Part shown: in pieces, positions 57,909 through 64,000 of the stretch | How positions within the stretch are numbered: the first letter of the stretch is position 1 | Layout: every line of letters begins with the position of its first letter | Origin: Ciona intestinalis | Lineage: Eukaryota > Chordata > Ascidiacea > Phlebobranchia > Cionidae | Length of the DNA: 64,000 nt | Reading direction: 5' to 3' | Assembly (NCBI RefSeq): GCF_000224145.3 | Contig: NC_020171.2 | Location: 817,391 to 881,390 of the forward strand | Notes under the pieces: model-generated | Databases searched by the model: none | Seen by the model: the letters and a program-made list of their open reading frames with translations, nothing else | Told to the model about the DNA's origin: nothing | Program-made: the position numbers and the translations under genes

Positions 57909-60900
57909 CTAACGTGGCTTGCTTTGTATGATTGTGCGTGATGCTCTACTTATAGTGGGCGTGGCAGGTGGCGTGGCAGCACCAGTCCGGAATTTAGGAA
58001 TCCTTGTTGGTGAGATCGATGGTCTGCGTGTGGTTTGCTGCATATGAAACAAATTGTTAAATGTCTTTATTGTCTTAAAATGTTTTCTTTGTTGCTGTAT
58101 GCAAAGGCGCATATGAACGCAAGCGAATTCGCATGCCGGATACTGTGTACAGCCACCTTTATACATAATGTTAAAGATTAAGAAATACATTTTCCATATT
58201 TGTGCATCTTCCAGGTTTATTGTATTTGAAAATCATTTCCTAATCTAGTCTGCCCAATATTGCCCACACATAAAATTTGTTTAGCTTACCAGTGATTTCC
58301 TAGTTTTGCTCTCCGACCTTGTTTTACTTTCTGAACGTGTTTTGCTTGTCGTTGGAGTTATACTTACTCTGCTTGTCACTTTACTTTTCATGGTAGATCT
58401 TCCCAATGAAGAGGAACTAGGTGGACGATTTGTGGTAGGTGTTTTGTCTGCTGGTAGCATTATTTGTAAGGAGCTAGCATTAGAAGAGACATGAGAGTAT
58501 TATATTTTATAGGTGTATTTATATATGTGTTTAATACAAGTTGATTTGCTGGGAGACTTATGTTAGAGAGTGACTGAGAGTTGTTCCATTGTCCCAAAAC
58601 CCAAGGTGCTAACGCACATTATATAACCGTAAGCCGTATATTGTATATTGGTGAAGCCCTATGGACCTGGGGTTTATATATCATATATATGGATGAGGTC
58701 CTACAGCAAAGCATGTCTTGTAGCCCGACACCAAAAGTGCTGTCACATATACCTTAGCAGATGTTCAAGCTTTCACATAAGTATGCTTAGATAGTTCAAA
58801 TCCATTTGTTTGTTCAGTTTACAAACCATTATAACCCTTACCTGTCTTTCCTGTGTTATTCATTCGAATTTGAATTCCCTTCTTCCCTTCATTAACACTT
58901 GTTTCAATGTGTGGACTTCCCGTTTTCTGGTCGCGGATGATTTTAAAAGTTGGAGCAGTCTCCTCTCCAGGATCATGTGTGATCGTCATGGAAACAGGAT
59001 GAGGTGCAGGATCACTGGCACCATTTAGTCTCACCATAATGGATCCTTTTGTTTTGCTACTGTCTTGTTTTGTGATGGTTCCAGGCTGAAATTAAAAGTT
59101 ATGTTCCATCTATTAAAGCTATGAGATCCTTTAGTAGGACAGGCTAGGAATTTTTGTTGTTAACATTTGTTATACCATGTGTATATTTAAGTACTTGCTA
59201 TATAGTATGTGTAGTATTAGGACTTGTAAGTTGGTAATTAAACAGTCCTTGTCTTTCTAATGTTTAATTCAAACATGTTTTTGATCCCATAAGGGCTATG
59301 ATTAGAATTTCAGCTTAGTATGACTGATGTTTTCTTTTACTACATGTTGGTATTTAAAAAATGCACCTTTTTACTTGGAGTTAAAGTCACACTTTGTTTA
59401 TGTCTTCCATTTATTGATGTTACTGAATCCCTCTTCGTTAAAGTATGTCCGGATGACCTCCTGACTGAAGAAGAGCGTCCTGACTCCCCAGGAGTGGGAG
59501 AAGGCCTTCGGATTGGTACGTTGCTGGACAAAGAAGGAGATTTTGTTCTTTCTTCAGTTGTTTGCGTAGATGCATGTAACATTGATATTCCCTGTGAAGG
59601 AAACGAGTTAGGTTTATTGTCACAAAACTTTAAAAAATGAAAATGCAGGGGTAGTTAGATGTACAATCTCTTGATACAAATTTTGGTTAAAATGTTTACT
59701 GATTAATGCAGTGTCAAAAATTCCATGCCTGTCTACCCTGCTACCCCAGGTTTGGTGCCTATGGTCTCTCTATTGTTTATTGATTTTACCTTTAATAGAA
59801 TATTATTGTTATTTGCATTTGGATCCTTCTGTTGTAAGATCCTGCCTTCTAATTGCTCGAGTTCTTTTTTTAAAGATGCGTTTGTAGTTTCTAGTTCCTG
59901 TAGTAAAGGGCAATGAAGTGTGGTTAACACTACTAAGGTATAATATTTTCATATTTAAAAAAATGAAAATTTCACAAATCTTTATAATCTACAAATTATA
60001 ATTATCAATATTTTTAAAATAGGCCTACTTTACTTAGTTGTAACCTACATTGTGTCTTTGCTTATACTCCTCATACTTGGCTACTACCACTTGTTCATTA
60101 AGTCCAAGGGACACCAGTTTCTTCAGTTTGTCAGTGGATATTTTTAACTGAAGAAGATATATTGGGTAAATTGTGAAACGTAGTAACTGCTTCTCCCATA
60201 ATGAATATACTTTTCTAGTAAATCAAGTTGAAATAACAGCTCAAACATTTGACTTTTTCGAGAATTTGTTCGTTTAAAAAAGAAAGCGTCTAATTTGGTT
60301 TTTCTAAATGTCCAACTGATTTCCTAAGTTGTTCAGTAGCATTAACCACTATATTGGTCTTTCAATCTTAATGACTATACATGTATGACAAGGCAAATGA
60401 AGCCTGTTGTCCCATAATCATCCATATAATTAACTTACATTTGTTTTTGCTTTTTTTTCTTCCTCTTTTGCACCAGCTGCCTGCTTTTCCAGGGAACTGT
60501 TTTCATTTTCCAACTGATCAAGTCTAGTTTTCAGCATTGCAACTTGCTTTCGGTGATTGTTGATTGTAGTTTCTAGTTGCACAACCTTTTCCTACAGTAG
60601 GATACACATAGTTTAATATAGAAAATTTATGTAAAACTGAGTGTATATAAGCCGTTCTTCTGTAAGAAAATATGGTGCTAATTGAATTAAATATGCCTCC
60701 CTTTTATTTTTTAGTAAGTTATTATAGCTTTTTGAAGCTGTAAATTTGTATATTTTGTTACAAAAATGAGAAAAATTATAACTTTTGTTTTAAACTTTGG
60801 TGTAACTAAGTACAGATGTTACTGAGTGTAATTACATACATGTAATGGGGAACTCACATTGGCAGTACAAATAATAACATTAAAAGGACATTGAAGTATA

Positions 60901-63900
60901 TAAATACAACAAACTGAAATGTTTAACTTGTTTTAACCTTAGAACTTGATTGGTCAAGTTTGTCTTTAAGCGCTTCAACTTTTTGATGCAAAACTTCTGC
61001 GTCTTCAGCTTTTTTGCTCTCCAGTGCCACCAGCTGTTCCTTAAGTTTGAGAACCTTCTTGCTTTCTTCGATCATTTTTTGTGTGACCTCTGTAACCTTT
61101 ATGGTGTAATAAAGAAAGTTTATTGTATTGTTGTTACGTTCGCTTTATGCCACAGTTCACACATATCCGTTTTCCTAATACTATAACGTTATGAACATGT
61201 ATAGCTTTTTTTGTTTTGGAAAAAGACTGTTATTTTGGTTAGCAAATAGTTCAACATAATTTTATTCAAATGTCCTGTACCAAAGCATTGAGCCCTGCTT
61301 TGTTAAGAATATTAATACCAACATGGAAACATATGTGGGCATATATGGCTTCTGTTGTTTTTGTAATATTGTTGTTTTGATTGGCAAATATCTAGACATG
61401 ATTTGTTAAAATGACGTATCCTGTACCATAGCATTTGTACTGTTTTGTTAGAAATAATATTACCAACAGCTGTAATGTTCAATATACCCTTGCCCACCTT
61501 ATTTCTTTCATCTTCCAGTAGTTCTTTACACTGACCACACTTGTCAGTTTCCAGTGTGTATTTTGTTTCCATGGCATCTCTTTCTTCACGAAGCTCCCCG
61601 ATCACTAGATGGCATTGTTTTATTTTTGTCTCCCCCATTTTCATGGCTGCTTCACATTCATCATATTTTGCAATTCTAGTTTCGTATTCCTGGAAATGTA
61701 AATTTTGTAAATTGGGTTTCTTCTCAGATATTTTAATATTGCGAATTTCTTCGTCTTTACAAAAAAAGCCAAACCATCACAAAAATGAGACCGAACCTTT
61801 TCCTAAAAACTTGCATGATGGTACTGTTTATCATGCATACCAGAACACCCATGTTCAAACCCGCTCTTCCAGCATATCACTAAGTGAGAATAAATAAGTG
61901 ATTTATGTCCACCACCCTTACCTCCAACTGCTTTCTCATTTTCTCCGCTTTTTTGCTCTCCGATTCAAACTGAGATTTAATCTCATCAAACCGGAAGTTC
62001 GCCTCTTCAATGCATCTTTCCATCTCTTTCTGGTTGCGAGCGTTCTTCCTTAGTTTTTCCATCTCTACTCTCATCAGCTTGGTCGATTCAACTTCCAATT
62101 CAAGAGCGGTTCTCACATCTTTACATTCTTCCTGAGCCTAGATAATGAAGATGGTGACAAAACCACGAACAAATCTTTAGAAATTAATCACCCACAAAGT
62201 AACATACATGATAAATCATAAGCTTGCACATACCCTGATGTCACCCATACAGAAATAACAATGTCTATCATTACCATTCATATACTTGCAGAAATATTCA
62301 ATTACAACTGATAAGATGTATTTATTCAAGATTTTTTTATATTTTCATGGCAGTATTTGACTGTTAATCTTACCTGTGCATATATTTTTTCTGCTTCTTG
62401 CATCTCCTTTACAGTCTTCCTAAGGAGTTCAACCTCTTCCAAGAGATCTTCATGTTTCTCCTCTTGTTCTAGTTTCTCTCTGATTCGGAAAAGCTGATCA
62501 TCTGTCTTTCGAAGATTTTTATCCACGCTCTTTAATTTTCGCATCTGCTTGCTCATAGTCGTAATCTGGAATTGTCATTCATTTTACCTTATGTCGAGTT
62601 ATAACATGGGTGTATTCTTATACACAAAACACATAGAGCATACATTTAGTGACATTATGTTTTATCAATATGAATACACTTGATGTTTTTCTATTTTGCA
62701 CAACTTATAACCTTGTCCTCCAGTTGCGAATTTTTCTCTTCTTGTGCCGAAAGTTTTGCTGTAAGCTCCTCGTTTTCATTATAGAATTTATTTGTTTGTT
62801 CCTCAAGTTCATTCTCAAGCTGTAGTGCGTGTTCTCTTTCAGTTTCAGTCAATTTTTCTGCCTCTGTCACCTAAATGTAGGTTAAACATAAGTTTGCCTG
62901 ATCGGTATTAAGACAACTCTGGCCTAATTCCCAGGCCCTAATGCATGTCTTAACCATACCAAGTTTGCAAGTTTACTTCACGACCAAATGAGGTAATAGA
63001 CGGCATAAATTTAGAGTGTGAAACGCTGCTATAATGCCGTTTTATTAATCATTCCCTTTTTTTGTTGATTCAAATTATTATCATCTTTGTGACATTTATT
63101 TACTGATCTTAACCTAGTTTTTCTTTATGCAAACGTGCTACTAATTGTAGCTACGTTTACAGTGAAGCGTAATTAGATTACGCTCGATTCCGCATACTTT
63201 TATAGCCCACTAAAACGTAGGCCATCGGCGTTGTGTATTCCAAGACCATTATACAAGGTCTATTTTCGTGTTTATCGACGGGCATACCGATTTCCAATCT
63301 AACGATTTTATAGATTGTCTCGTCGGGAAGTTGTGGATAATATATATGGTTTAAATTGACTTTGGAAGTTGATTTATGTTAACTTCTAAACAGCCGTTAT
63401 GTTTTACCATTAGGTTAAAACTGCTAATTTAATAAATGCGACACAAGTCAGATAAATTTAAGTAAAAATTCGCTTAAATTTTATCGTAACTACGTTATAC
63501 GGTTAACTTAAGATTCTACAACATGTTGTGATTAATATGCTATCTAATTTAAGTAAAATTTGATTTAAAATGGAGTAAAAACGGCGTACAACATTTAGCA
63601 GTATGACGATATTCTTTTAAATAGAAGAGCGATAGTTCACTTGTTAAAGTTTATCGTGTGGTTAATAAGTATTCTGTTAACTGAACATTTTGATAAACTG
63701 AGCAGTTACAACACATATAATAATGTGACCAGTACAACTTGTCTGTAAAACATACGATTACTTTAACACATATATAATGTGTTAGTGGCTGCAATCATTC
63801 CCACCTTCGCTTGTAGTTCGTCGAACTGACGTTTCTGCGTGCTAGCCAGTTGCCTCTGTTCATTCAGCGCCTGCAGCTGTCGTTGTCTCTCTTCCACAAG

Positions 63901-64000
63901 CTCCAATGATAAACTTTTCAACCGCGATAGCTCGTCCTATATGCCAACATATATGTTAGCGCTTTAATTTCATTAAAGACGTACCCGACGCCACGACGTG
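57909..64000 (-). CDS. FILIP1/FILIP1L-like filamin-A-interacting coiled-coil protein, 3' part
   Basis: Thirteen phase-matched exons, 5' to 3': 63936-63805, 62870-62712, 62565-62374, 62137-61922, 61689-61498, 61096-60938, 60591-60439, 60147-60049, 59897-59790, 59591-59367, 59085-58842, 58447-58290 and 58037-57909 (721 aa). The N-terminus lies beyond the window; GG|GTACG at 63985 may be the donor of the preceding exon. Similarity to FILIP1 is collinear: DELSRLKSLSLELVEERQRQ (human DELVRLKSFALMLVDERQ), VTEVTQKMIEESKKVLKLKE (human VTEKLIEESKKLLKLK), MLHASTQTTEE (human STGVQTDAV), TMKSKVTSRVSITPTTSK (human ASKVTSTITITPVTTS) and the C-terminal SPTRIPKFRTG (human TPTRIPMSKG). The first ~470 aa here are coiled coil; the rest is Ser/Pro/Thr-rich. 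FILIP proteins bind filamin A and control actin and cell migration. It could equally be ancestral to vertebrate FILIP1 and FILIP1L. Nearly all exons end in phase 0, as is common for coiled-coil genes. Confidence 0.85.
62175..62260 (+). repeat. SINE 3' fragment in a FILIP1-like intron
   Basis: AATCACCCACAAAGTAACAT, ACATGATAAATCATAAGCTT and GCACATACC resemble the CACAAAGTTACATACGTGGT and AACTCGTAAGCGGGCAC section of the SINE body. Confidence 0.5.
62880..63800. other. Large FILIP1-like intron
   Basis: 0.9 kb between the two right-most exons. The first 130 bp include the CTGGCCTAATTCCCAGGCCC small repeat also seen near 53300. The rest is AT-rich unique DNA without a gene. Confidence 0.4.

Noticed and set aside
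58306..59640. Plus-strand open frames at 58306, 58810 and 59320
   Set aside because: Antisense to FILIP1-like exons, whose sense frames are splice-consistent and similar to FILIP1.

Overview
The window looks like nuclear DNA from a tunicate of the Ciona type. It is AT-rich, its genes have many short exons and small GT-AG introns, and its proteins are clearly animal orthologues. It is also full of short repeats: about 30 copies of one ~195-bp terminal-inverted-repeat MITE and about a dozen tRNA-derived SINE copies. A 50-N gap at 22983-23032 marks it as draft assembly. The species assignment is inference; the gene content is read from splice-consistent, phase-checked exons.

Layout, left to right. 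(1) 583-9485, minus strand: a double-domain fluoride exporter of the FEX/CrcB family in five exons, the first separated by a 6.2-kb repeat-filled intron. (2) 9486-13560: no gene seen. (3) 13561-21616, plus strand: DPH3 (diphthamide synthesis), MRM1 (mitochondrial rRNA 2'-O-methyltransferase) and an OPA1-type dynamin GTPase encoded in only two coding exons. (4) 22043-24022: a ~1-kb direct duplication flanking the N gap, probably two alleles assembled in series. (5) 24023-33065: repeats, no gene seen. (6) 33066-45852, plus: a ten-exon rhodopsin-family peptide-type GPCR of 632 aa with an Asp-rich secreted-type N-terminus and a very long second extracellular loop. (7) 46844-47524, plus: two mitochondrial microproteins side by side, SMIM4/UQCC5 and BRAWNIN/UQCC6, both complex III biogenesis factors; then at 47902 an isolated CMSS1-like first exon. 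(8) 49355-55452, minus: a 14-exon, 678-aa protein I do not recognise. (9) 57909-64000, minus: the 3' part of a FILIP1/FILIP1L-type coiled-coil gene running off the right edge.

Functional links: MRM1 (mitoribosome), OPA1 (inner-membrane fusion and cristae), SMIM4 and BRAWNIN (complex III assembly) give the window a mitochondrial flavour. The closely spaced same-strand pairs (DPH3-MRM1, SMIM4-BRAWNIN) are candidates for spliced-leader operons, which are known in Ciona. No RNA gene, CRISPR array or virus-derived gene could be supported.
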